Positions 1 through 5,864 are shown, counted from the stretch's first letter. The stretch is DNA of 7,966 bases from Nitriliruptorales bacterium (GCA_007119305.1 SKPY01000392.1:1-7966); one strand, 5' to 3'. Made by a program: numbers and translations. Notes: generated from the sequence alone by a model not told the origin.

Positions 1-22
1 CGCCGTGAGCGGCCGGGGCGCG

Positions 23-46
23 GCAGGCTGGCAGCGGCCGGCCTGC
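23..46 (+). terminator. GC-rich hairpin upstream of thrC, possible terminator of the preceding gene
   Basis: Positions 23-32 pair with 37-46 as a 10-bp stem (nine Watson-Crick pairs and one G-T wobble) closed by a 4-nt loop, AGCG. No T-run follows, so it is not a classical intrinsic terminator, although U-tract-poor hairpins are common at gene ends in high-GC actinobacteria. A TGA at 6-8 could be the stop of an upstream gene, but only a few bases are visible and the frame cannot be tested. The hairpin is seen directly; its role is inferred. Confidence 0.35.
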
Positions 47-176
47 GGTGCCGGCGCTGACCACGTCCGGGTGCGATCACGTCGTCCCACGCTGGGAACC
101 TCGACGGGTCCGGCCTGCGCCTTGACCCGGGCGCGCGCTGGGGCCCGTCGCCGCGAGCTCCTGTGCGCCGGCCGCG

Positions 177-190
177 TAGACTGCTGGCGA
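177..190 (+). promoter_or_regulatory. -10 element for a leaderless thrC transcript
   Basis: TAGACT at 177-182 fits the actinobacterial -10 pattern TANNNT and lies 7 nt before the ATG at 190. Transcription would therefore start at or next to the A of the start codon. No Shine-Dalgarno-like sequence precedes this ATG, which agrees with a leaderless mRNA, a common class in actinobacteria. No good -35 hexamer is visible at the expected distance. Confidence 0.55.
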
Positions 191-1317
191 TGGTCGGCAG
201 CCCCGCGCACAGCCCCGAGACGCCCGACGACGCGCAGGCGTCGGTCGCGGGCCACCCGCGCGGCTCCGACCGGCAGTGGCGGGGGGTGATCGAGGAGTAC
301 CGCGCCTGGCTGCCGGTCACCGACGCGACGCCAGTGGTGACGATGCGCGAGGGGGGCACACCACTCATCCACTCCAGCGCGCTGTCCGAGGCGACGGGCT
401 GCGACGTACACCTCAAGTACGAGGGCGCCAACCCCACCGGATCGTTCAAGGACCGGGGGATGACACTCGCGATCTCGAAGGCGTGCGAGGCGCAGGCGCA
501 CGCGGTGCTCTGCGCCTCCACGGGCAACACGAGCGCGAGCGCCGCGGCCTACGCCGCCAAGGCCGGGATCGTCTGCGGGGTGCTGATCCCCGCCGGCAAG
601 ATCGCGCTGGGCAAGCTCGCGCAGGCGCTCGTGCACGGCGCCACGGTGATCCAGGTGGACGGCAACTTCGACCTCGCGCTGGAGATCTGCCGGACCCTGC
701 ACGAGAAGTACCCGGTAGAGCTCGTCAACTCGGTCAACCCGTTTCGGATCGAAGGGCAGAAGACCGCCGCGTTCGAGATCTGCGACTTCCTCGGGCGTGC
801 GCCCGACGTGCATGTGATGCCGGTCGGCAACGCCGGCAACATCACGGCCTACTGGCGGGGCTACCGCGACTACCTCGCGGCTGGACAGAGCGGCGCGCTG
901 CCGGTCCTGCGGGGCTACCAGGCGGCAGGGGCGGCGCCGCTCGTCGAGGGGCACCGCATCGAGCAGCCACAGACGATCGCGACCGCGATCCGGATCGGCA
1001 ACCCGGCGTCGTGGCAGCCCGCGCTCGATGCTGCCCGGGACTCCGGCGGCTCCATCCGCGCCGTCACGGACCGCGACATCCTGAAGGCGTATCGCCGGGT
1101 CGCCCGCGAAGGGGTGTTCTGCGAGATGGCCTCGGCGGCGAGCGTCGCCGGGTTGCTCCAGCTCGCCGACGCAGGCGAGCTCGAGCCGGGTCAGACCGTG
1201 GTCTGTGTGCTCACAGGCAATGGTCTGAAGGAGCCGGACTGGGCGATCGCCGGTGCCGCCGCGCCCCCCACGATCCCGCCCGACGTTGACGCCGCCGCCG
1301 AGCTGCTGGGCCTGTGA
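190..1317 (+). CDS. thrC: Threonine synthase
   Basis: Pyridoxal-phosphate enzyme of fold type II that converts O-phospho-L-homoserine and water to L-threonine and phosphate, the last step of threonine synthesis in the cytoplasm. From ATG 190 the protein has 375 residues, close to the ~360 usual for the actinobacterial short form. Visible motifs are the Schiff-base lysine K87 in NPTGSFKDRG, the ASTGNTSASAAAYAAKAG segment, the phosphate-binding GNAGN at 213-217 in PVGNAGNITAYW, and the C-terminal LTGNGLK at 341-347. An in-frame GTG at 163 would add nine residues and another at 286 would shorten the protein to just before IEEYR. ATG 190 is preferred because of the -10 element 7 nt upstream and because homologues carry a short variable N-terminus before the conserved W-x-G-V-I segment. 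The stop overlaps the thrB start. Identity is very secure; the start is moderately so. Confidence 0.97.
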   Translation: MVGSPAHSPETPDDAQASVAGHPRGSDRQWRGVIEEYRAWLPVTDATPVVTMREGGTPLIHSSALSEATGCDVHLKYEGANPTGSFKDRGMTLAISKACEAQAHAVLCASTGNTSASAAAYAAKAGIVCGVLIPAGKIALGKLAQALVHGATVIQVDGNFDLALEICRTLHEKYPVELVNSVNPFRIEGQKTAAFEICDFLGRAPDVHVMPVGNAGNITAYWRGYRDYLAAGQSGALPVLRGYQAAGAAPLVEGHRIEQPQTIATAIRIGNPASWQPALDAARDSGGSIRAVTDRDILKAYRRVAREGVFCEMASAASVAGLLQLADAGELEPGQTVVCVLTGNGLKEPDWAIAGAAAPPTIPPDVDAAAELLGL

Positions 1318-2225
1318 GCGCACCGGCAGACCCGGCGCTTCGCCACGCCCGTGTCGCGGTGCCTGCGAGCAGTGCGAACCTCGGCCCCGGCTTCGACGCC
1401 CTGGCGGTGGCGCTCGACGTGCGCCTCGAGGCCCGCACCACGCCCCGCGGTGAACAGCGGGTCGTCACCACGGGAGCCGGCGCGGGCGAGCTGCCGTCCG
1501 GTGACGACAACCTCGTCTGGCGCACCTTGGTCGGGTTCTGCGAGTGGGCCGGCGCGCACGTGCCGGACGTCTCGGTGCAGGTGGACAACCCCATTCCCCT
1601 GGAACGCGGCCTGGGCTCGTCGGCGGCTGCGGCGGTTGCGGGGCTGGCGTTGGGACGTGCGCTCACGGGGGCGCCGGCGAGCGCACATGAGCTGATCGCC
1701 CTCGCCAGCGAGCTCGAAGGCCATGCCGACAACGCCGCTGCTGCGGTGCTCGGGGGCCTCACGCTGTGTCGACCCGGAGGCGCCGCCCGGCTGGAACCCA
1801 GCGAGGGGCTGCGCCCGGTCGTCTGCGTGCCGCAGGTCCGCCAGTCCACCGACGCCGCCCGGGGGCTGCTGCCCGACTCGGTCCCGCTGGCCGATGCTGC
1901 TGCAAACGGGGGCCGGGTTGCGGCCGTCCTCGCGGGGCTGGTCGGCATGGTTCCGTTGGACGTCGAGGCGATGACCGACGTGCTTCACGAGCCTGCGCGC
2001 CTCGGGGCGATGCCCGCCAGCGGGCAGCTCATCACGGCGTTGCGCGGAGACGGGATCCCCGCCTGTCTGTCCGGGGCGGGACCGAGCGTGCTCGCCGTCG
2101 TCGCGGCGGGGTCGCGCGCTGCGGTGCAGCGGGTGGGCACGCTCGCCGGGGCTGGATGGCGCGTGTGGCCCACCGCCTGGGACCGCCGCGGCGTGACCGC
2201 GTGCGCCGGCACGCCCGCGCTGTGA
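1314..2225 (+). CDS. thrB: Homoserine kinase (GHMP family)
   Basis: Phosphorylates L-homoserine with ATP to give O-phospho-L-homoserine, the substrate of ThrC, in the cytoplasm. It has 303 residues, normal for the family. GHMP-kinase signatures appear in order: PASSANLGPGFD at 17-28 (N-terminal substrate-side motif), PLERGLGSSAA from 95 (phosphate-binding loop), EGHADNAAAAVLGG at 135-148, and the C-terminal LSGAGPS at 252-258. The start is GTG 1314, whose last two bases are shared with the thrC stop (GTGA, 4-nt overlap). This points to translational coupling and equal expression of the two enzymes. No other start fits the conserved N-terminus RVAVPASSANLG. The thrC-thrB order is the usual actinobacterial one; homoserine dehydrogenase is expected upstream but lies outside the window. 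Confidence 0.96.
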   Translation: MSAPADPALRHARVAVPASSANLGPGFDALAVALDVRLEARTTPRGEQRVVTTGAGAGELPSGDDNLVWRTLVGFCEWAGAHVPDVSVQVDNPIPLERGLGSSAAAAVAGLALGRALTGAPASAHELIALASELEGHADNAAAAVLGGLTLCRPGGAARLEPSEGLRPVVCVPQVRQSTDAARGLLPDSVPLADAAANGGRVAAVLAGLVGMVPLDVEAMTDVLHEPARLGAMPASGQLITALRGDGIPACLSGAGPSVLAVVAAGSRAAVQRVGTLAGAGWRVWPTAWDRRGVTACAGTPAL

Positions 2226-2238
2226 CGGCCAGAAGGCC

Positions 2239-2255
2239 CGCGCAGGGTTTGCGCG
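2239..2255 (+). terminator. Small hairpin after thrB, weak terminator candidate
   Basis: CGCGCA (2239-2244) and TGCGCG (2250-2255) form a perfect 6-bp stem with loop GGGTT, 13 nt after the thrB stop. A GGCC-AGAA-GGCC mini-hairpin (2227-2238) sits just before it. There is no T-run, and the right arm overlaps the putative -35 of the next promoter, so a terminator role is only a possibility. Confidence 0.28.
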
Positions 2256-2279
2256 TCGCGGCGAGCAGCGTGGTATCGT
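2249..2279 (+). promoter_or_regulatory. Candidate promoter of rho
   Basis: TATCGT at 2274-2279 matches the TANNNT -10 pattern. TTGCGC at 2249-2254 is a partial -35 with a 19-nt spacer. The start of transcription would be near 2286, giving rho a leader of about 230 nt. A second TANNNT hexamer, TAGGTT at 2288-2293, could replace or supplement the first. This rests on consensus matching only. Confidence 0.4.
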
Positions 2280-2346
2280 CGGTGCTGTAGGTTGCCGCTG
2301 GGACACCACCTCTCGCCGCAGGGACCGCGGCGCGTCGTGGCCCCGC

Positions 2347-2387
2347 ATCCGCTCCTCATCCATCCGCGGCAACGACCAATCCGCTCC
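2347..2387 (+). repeat. ATCCGC-type short direct repeats in the rho leader
   Basis: ATCCGCTCC occurs exactly twice, at 2347-2355 and 2379-2387. The shared core ATCCGC occurs a third time at 2362-2367, so the cores start 15 and 17 nt apart. All lie inside the C-rich tract and give spaced pyrimidine-C dinucleotides of the kind the Rho primary RNA site binds. The repeats are seen directly; their function is inferred. Confidence 0.5.
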
Positions 2388-2504
2388 GCATTGGCGCTTC
2401 GCAGCGCGGACGGCTCAGGTCAGATGGGTGGGCGAGGAGCACATCCGTCACACGCTGACCGGCTGGTCGGGGATCCAGCGGCCATTCCCCGGACGATCTT
2501 CACT

Positions 2505-2509
2505 GGGAG
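2505..2509 (+). promoter_or_regulatory. Ribosome binding site of rho
   Basis: GGGAG ends 6 nt before ATG 2516 and fixes that start. The overlapping GGAGC (2506-2510) is complementary to GCTCC at 2351-2355 and 2383-2387 in the leader, so it could in principle be masked. Confidence 0.7.
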
Positions 2510-2515
2510 CATTGG

Positions 2516-4315
2516 ATGGACCCGAGTGTCCTCGCCCGCAAGCAGCTCGCCGAGCTGAAGGACATCGCCGCCCACCTGGACATGCGTGGGTATCAGCGAC
2601 TCAAGAAGGCCGAGCTCATCGACGCTATCGTGCGCACCGCCAGCGAGCGGGGTGGCATGCCGGTCGCTGCCGAGGCAGGCACCGCGGAGGGCACGGCGAC
2701 GCGCTCAGGCGACCACAACGGGAACGCAGCGTCCGTGCGTGACGAGCGTGATGCGCGCGGGCGGGCGGACGGTGACCGCAGCGACGAGGCCACCGGCGAC
2801 CCCGCTTCTGGGGACGAGGACGAGCCTGGGGGAGACGGCGAGGGCGACCGCGATCGCCAGGGGAGCGCACGCACACGAGCCCGGGTGCGCACCCGCACGC
2901 GCGAGCGCACCGAACAGGAGCGTCAGCGCGACGACGACGGCGACGGGTCAGGCGAGGTCGAGGTGAAGCGTGCCAGCCCCGCCAGCCCCGCCCCGGAAGA
3001 TGCCAAGGGCGACCGCGGCAGTGACCAGGCCAGGGGTGACCAGGGCAGGGACCAGGCCAAGGACGACCAGCAGCAGGGACAGGACGGGGGCAACCGCAAG
3101 CGGCGCAGCCGTCGTGAGCGGCGCCGGGGCAAGGGTCAGCAGCAGGGTGGCGGCAAGCCACAGCAGCAGCCGGATGGCCAGGGCGAGCCTGGCGAGGTCC
3201 GCACCGGTGTGCTCGACATCCTGCCCGAGGGTTACGGGTTCATGCGCACGACCGGCTTCCTGCCCGGCGACAAGGACGTGTACGTCTCGCAGTCGATGGT
3301 CCGGCGTCACGGGCTGCGGCGGGGTGACGTCGTCACCGGGCCGATCCGCCAGCAGAAGTCGAGCGAGAAGGTTCCCGCCCTCCACCACGTCCAGGAGGTC
3401 AACGGCGTCAAGCCCGGTGAGAACGGCCAGCTGCCGCATCGGCCGGACTTCAAGGACATGACGCCGCTGTTCCCCGACGACCGGCTGCGGCTCGAGACGC
3501 CCGACGGGCCTATCTCGATGCGGATCATCGACCTCATGGCGCCGATCGGGAAGGGCCAGCGCGGCCTCATCGTGTCCCCCCCGAAGGCCGGCAAGACGAC
3601 GATCCTGAAGGAGCTCGGGCAGGCCATCGCCTACAACAACCCCGAATGCCACGTGATGGTCGTCCTCGTGGACGAGCGCCCGGAAGAGGTCACCGACATG
3701 GAGCGCTCGGTGCCCGGGGAGATCGTCGCCTCCACCTTCGACCGTCCCGCCGACGACCACACCCAGATCGCGGAGCTGGCCATCGAGCGCGCCAAGCGCC
3801 TCGTGGAGCGGGGCAAGGACGTCGTGATCCTGCTCGACTCGATCACCCGGCTGTCGCGGGCGTACAACCTCGCGGCGCCGGCGAGCGGGCGGATCATGTC
3901 CGGCGGTGTCGACTCCACGGCGCTGTACCCGCCGAAGCGCTTCTTCGGCGCGGCGCGCAACATCGAGTTCGGCGGCTCGTTGACGATCATCGCGACGGCG
4001 CTGATCGAGACCGGCTCGAAGATGGACGAGGTGATCTTCGAGGAGTTCAAGGGCACCGGCAACATGGAGCTGCGCCTCGACCGGCGCCTGGAGCAGAAGC
4101 GGATCTTCCCCGCGATCGACATCGAGGCGAGCGGCACCCGCAAGGAGGAGCTGCTGCTCGACCGCGAGGAGCTCGAGATCATCTGGAAGCTCCGGCGTGT
4201 GCTCCACGCCCTCGAGGGCCCGAGCGCGCTCGAGCTCCTGATCGACAAGATGAAGTCGACGAAGAGCAACAACAAGTTCCTGATCCAGATCCAGAAGAGC
4301 AACCTGCAGACGTAG
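2516..4315 (+). CDS. rho: Transcription termination factor Rho with long disordered N-terminal insertion
   Basis: Hexameric RNA-dependent ATPase and translocase that binds C-rich nascent RNA and ends transcription. It has 599 residues, against 419 in E. coli; the excess is an insertion. Order of domains: SAP-like Rho_N (about 3-43); low-complexity region (about 45-225) with an acidic part (76-115), an RT-rich basic patch (118-132), Q/D repeats (166-190) and a K/R cluster (193-206); cold-shock-type RNA-binding domain (from 226, with Y240, F242, Y256); then the RecA-like motor. Walker A is PPKAGKTT with K357 and K360, the catalytic glutamate is E387 in VDERPEEV, the Walker B aspartate is D441 in LLDSITRL, and the arginine finger is R542. 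These sit at a constant +176 offset from E. coli K181, K184, E211, D265 and R366. Positions equivalent to E. coli bicyclomycin-resistance sites (L384, M395, S442, G513) are wild type, so sensitivity is predicted. ATG 2516 has a good ribosome binding site. Confidence 0.98.
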   Translation: MDPSVLARKQLAELKDIAAHLDMRGYQRLKKAELIDAIVRTASERGGMPVAAEAGTAEGTATRSGDHNGNAASVRDERDARGRADGDRSDEATGDPASGDEDEPGGDGEGDRDRQGSARTRARVRTRTRERTEQERQRDDDGDGSGEVEVKRASPASPAPEDAKGDRGSDQARGDQGRDQAKDDQQQGQDGGNRKRRSRRERRRGKGQQQGGGKPQQQPDGQGEPGEVRTGVLDILPEGYGFMRTTGFLPGDKDVYVSQSMVRRHGLRRGDVVTGPIRQQKSSEKVPALHHVQEVNGVKPGENGQLPHRPDFKDMTPLFPDDRLRLETPDGPISMRIIDLMAPIGKGQRGLIVSPPKAGKTTILKELGQAIAYNNPECHVMVVLVDERPEEVTDMERSVPGEIVASTFDRPADDHTQIAELAIERAKRLVERGKDVVILLDSITRLSRAYNLAAPASGRIMSGGVDSTALYPPKRFFGAARNIEFGGSLTIIATALIETGSKMDEVIFEEFKGTGNMELRLDRRLEQKRIFPAIDIEASGTRKEELLLDREELEIIWKLRRVLHALEGPSALELLIDKMKSTKSNNKFLIQIQKSNLQT

Positions 4316-4333
4316 GGCGTCAGGCTCACGAGT

Positions 4334-4437
4334 GGCGCCGGGGCTCCGTCTCGGGGGCGGCACCCGCAACTAGCACGCAACGTTGCGGTTCTGCCTCCCA
4401 CCGGTCTCTTCAGCCCCCTCGACGGAGCCCCGGCGCC
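4334..4437. repeat. Perfect 17-bp inverted repeat between rho and rpmE
   Basis: GGCGCCGGGGCTCCGTC at 4334-4350 is the exact reverse complement of 4421-4437. After a 2x2 mismatch the stem continues inward with GGGGGC (4353-4358) against GCCCCC (4413-4418). Further in, GGCA (4359-4362) can pair with TGCC (4392-4395), and CCGCAAC (4364-4370) with GTTGCGG (4382-4388). The whole can fold as one long stepped hairpin starting 19 nt after the rho stop. No T-run follows. The right arm ends 48 nt before the rpmE ATG and just before its candidate -10. It may be a U-less terminator, a 3'-end stabiliser for rho mRNA, or an rpmE leader element. Confidence 0.85.
4376..4387. repeat. 12-bp perfect palindrome
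   Basis: CGCAACGTTGCG reads the same on both strands and lies in the central loop of the larger inverted repeat. With no spacer it cannot form an RNA hairpin without opening central pairs, so it resembles a dimeric protein site more than a terminator. GTTGCGG here can instead pair with CCGCAAC at 4364-4370. No regulator is known for it. Confidence 0.6.
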
Positions 4438-4447
4438 CCTCTCCGCC

Positions 4448-4453
4448 TATGCT
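4448..4453 (+). promoter_or_regulatory. Candidate -10 of an rpmE promoter
   Basis: TATGCT matches TANNNT and would start transcription near 4460, giving a leader of about 25 nt before rpmE. No clear -35 is visible at a normal distance; that region is occupied by the right arm of the inverted repeat. rpmE could instead be transcribed by read-through from rho. Confidence 0.33.
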
Positions 4454-4467
4454 TGCCGTACGTCTGC

Positions 4468-4479
4468 AGGGAAAGAGAG
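4468..4479 (+). promoter_or_regulatory. Ribosome binding site region of rpmE
   Basis: The purine-rich run AGGGAAAGAGAG ends 6 nt before ATG 4486, one of the few purine runs in this GC-rich window. An in-frame GTG at 4483 directly precedes the ATG, but the conserved L31 N-terminus (MKxGIHPxY) fixes ATG 4486. Confidence 0.6.
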
Positions 4480-4485
4480 CGAGTG

Positions 4486-4731
4486 ATGAAGCAGGGAATC
4501 CATCCGGAGTACGTGCTGGCCACCGTGCGCTGCTCGTGCGGAGCGGAGTTCACGACGCGGGCGACGCAGGAGCAGATCCGCGTCGAGCTGTGCAACCAGT
4601 GCCACCCCTTCTACACCGGCAAGCAGAAGCTGGTGGACTCCGGCGGGCGCGTCGAGCGCTACAAGCAGCGCTACGCCAAGAGCCAGGCCAAGAAGGCGGA
4701 GGCGGAGCAGAAGACCGGCAAGAAGTCCTGA
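4486..4731 (+). CDS. rpmE: 50S ribosomal protein bL31, zinc-binding (C+) form
   Basis: Component of the large ribosomal subunit that helps bridge the two subunits. It has 81 residues, a little longer than the ~70 typical because of a lysine/alanine/glutamine-rich tail (from about 64). It opens MKQGIHPEY, as expected for the family. Two Cys pairs, C16-S-C18 and C36-N-Q-C39, mark the zinc-binding C+ type rather than the Cys-less form induced under zinc limitation in many bacteria. YTGKQK (43-48) is the conserved core. The position right after rho is standard in actinobacteria. The next gene begins 8 nt downstream, so the two are probably translated from one mRNA. Confidence 0.97.
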   Translation: MKQGIHPEYVLATVRCSCGAEFTTRATQEQIRVELCNQCHPFYTGKQKLVDSGGRVERYKQRYAKSQAKKAEAEQKTGKKS

Positions 4732-4739
4732 GCCGCGAC

Positions 4740-5864
4740 ATGAGCGACCGCGACCCCGGCCACGCGTCCACTCCGGCGGGCGACGACGACCTGCCTTCCC
4801 CCCACGGCTCCAGCCACTTCTACGGTGGCCAGGCGGTGATCGAGGGCGTCATGATGCGTGGCGCGCGGGTGTGGGCGGTGGCAGTGCGCCGCCCCGACGG
4901 GGCGATCTGGCTCGAGCGGCACCCGGTCAGCGACTTCCCGGAGCGCCGGCCGCTGTTCAAGAAGCCGATGCTGCGCGGGATGTACGCGCTCGTGGACGCG
5001 CTGCGCATCGGCACACGGGCCCTCACGATCTCGGCCAACCAGTCCGTCGAGGAGGACGAGCAGCTCACGAAGAAGCAGATGGGCGGCAGCCTCATCGCCG
5101 CGCTGCTGCTGTTCATCGGCGTCTTCATCGTCGTGCCGAACCTCGGCCTCGCGGCGCTGCACAACCGCATCGGCAGCGAGACGCTCTACCACATCATCGA
5201 GGGCCTCGTCCGCGTGGTGATCTTCCTCGGCTACATCCTCGCGATCTCGGCGCTCGCCGACATCCGGCGTGTGTTCGCCTACCACGGGGGAGAGCACCGC
5301 ACGATCGCCGCCTGGGAGCACGACGAGCGCCTCGAGCCGAGCGCGGTGCAGAAGTACTCGACGCTGCACGTCCGCTGCGGCACGAACTTCCTCATCATGG
5401 TGATGCTCATCGCCATCCTCGTGTACTCCGTGGCCGGCGCGATCGTGCCGACCCCGGACACGAACGTGCTCGGCAAGGCCGTCTACCACATCGTCCTGCG
5501 CATCGTGCTGCTCCCGGTCGTGGCGGGCCTCGCCTACGAGGGACTGCGCCTCGGCGCGCGCTTCGACAACTGGTTCGTGCGCGGGCTCATGAAGCCGGGC
5601 CTGTGGCTGCAGCTCATCACGACCAAGCCGGCCGACGACGAGCAGGCTGAGGTCGCCATCCGCGCCTTCGAGGCGGTCGTGCCGCGCGCGGACCTCGAGG
5701 GGCGCACCGTGGCCCTGCCCTCGCCGGTCGTGTGGGGCCCCGACGAGGCACCTGAGGGGGTCTACGGTCTGCCCATGTCGGCTGGTGCGTCCGACGACGG
5801 CCTGGCCGACGAGCGCGACGAGCACGCGAGCACGCGGCAGGACCAGACGCCGCGGAGGCCCTGA
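4740..5864 (+). CDS. DUF1385 (YqhQ-like) multipass membrane protein of unknown function
   Basis: It has 374 residues from ATG 4740. The cytosolic-looking N-terminus is acidic and variable to about 25, followed by the family signature YGGQAVIEGVMMRG (28-41). Four hydrophobic segments are visible: about 117-140, 149-173, 217-237 and 247-268. Between them lie conserved YHGGEH (181-186) and LHVRCGTNF (209-217), whose H182, E185, H186, H210 and C213 are candidate metal or catalytic ligands. PGLWLQLITTKPADDEQ (286-302) is the usual family end, followed by about 60 less conserved residues. The family (Pfam DUF1385) is widespread in Firmicutes and several actinobacterial classes, but its activity is not established. 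Upstream readable codons overlapping rpmE are not part of it, because the conserved N-terminus begins near residue 26. No strong ribosome binding site is seen, so coupling to rpmE (8-nt gap) is likely. Confidence 0.93.
   Translation: MSDRDPGHASTPAGDDDLPSPHGSSHFYGGQAVIEGVMMRGARVWAVAVRRPDGAIWLERHPVSDFPERRPLFKKPMLRGMYALVDALRIGTRALTISANQSVEEDEQLTKKQMGGSLIAALLLFIGVFIVVPNLGLAALHNRIGSETLYHIIEGLVRVVIFLGYILAISALADIRRVFAYHGGEHRTIAAWEHDERLEPSAVQKYSTLHVRCGTNFLIMVMLIAILVYSVAGAIVPTPDTNVLGKAVYHIVLRIVLLPVVAGLAYEGLRLGARFDNWFVRGLMKPGLWLQLITTKPADDEQAEVAIRAFEAVVPRADLEGRTVALPSPVVWGPDEAPEGVYGLPMSAGASDDGLADERDEHASTRQDQTPRRP

Larger units (their letters stand above)
2287..2515 (+). promoter_or_regulatory. Long 5' leader of rho with rut-like C-rich tract
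   Basis: No convincing gene lies between thrB and rho. If the promoter at 2274-2279 is right, this is the rho 5' untranslated region. From 5' to 3' it holds: a 10-of-11 direct repeat (GCCGCTGGGAC at 2294, GCCGCAGGGAC at 2315); a C-rich, G-poor tract at 2341-2390 (26 C against 8 G in 50 nt); ATCCGCTCC repeated exactly at 2347 and 2379; a GCGCT-TCGC-AGCGC hairpin at 2394-2407; and a CGGGGA/TCCCCG stem (2468-2473 with 2486-2491) just before the ribosome binding site. In E. coli, rho is autoregulated by Rho-dependent termination in its leader. A similar role here is an inference from composition and position. Confidence 0.45.

Noticed and set aside
122..127. TTGACC as a -35 box for thrC
   Set aside because: The nearest good -10 (177-182) is about 49 nt away, far beyond a normal spacer, and no TANNNT lies 16-19 nt downstream.
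50..189. T-box or other threonine-responsive leader upstream of thrC
   Set aside because: No T-box consensus and no threonine-rich leader peptide can be seen, and the promoter geometry suggests a leaderless mRNA.
5..289. 94-codon open frame at the left edge
   Set aside because: Arg/Ala/Pro-rich composition typical of an off-frame reading of GC-rich DNA; it overlaps the thrC start and resembles no family I recognise.
1191..2372. 393-codon open frame on the minus strand
   Set aside because: Antisense to thrC and thrB, low-complexity translation, no recognisable motif.
2424..2558. Upstream open reading frame in the rho leader starting at ATG 2424 and overlapping the rho start
   Set aside because: No Shine-Dalgarno at a proper distance and no leader-peptide character (no run of one regulatory amino acid); it is open mainly because of GC content.
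2948..4369. 473-codon open frame on the minus strand
   Set aside because: Antisense shadow of rho; no domain or motif is recognisable and no ribosome binding site or promoter supports it.
4383..4739. N-terminal extension of the DUF1385 frame across rpmE
   Set aside because: The frame is open through rpmE, but the family's conserved N-terminus begins after ATG 4740 and the extension is off-frame L31 sequence.
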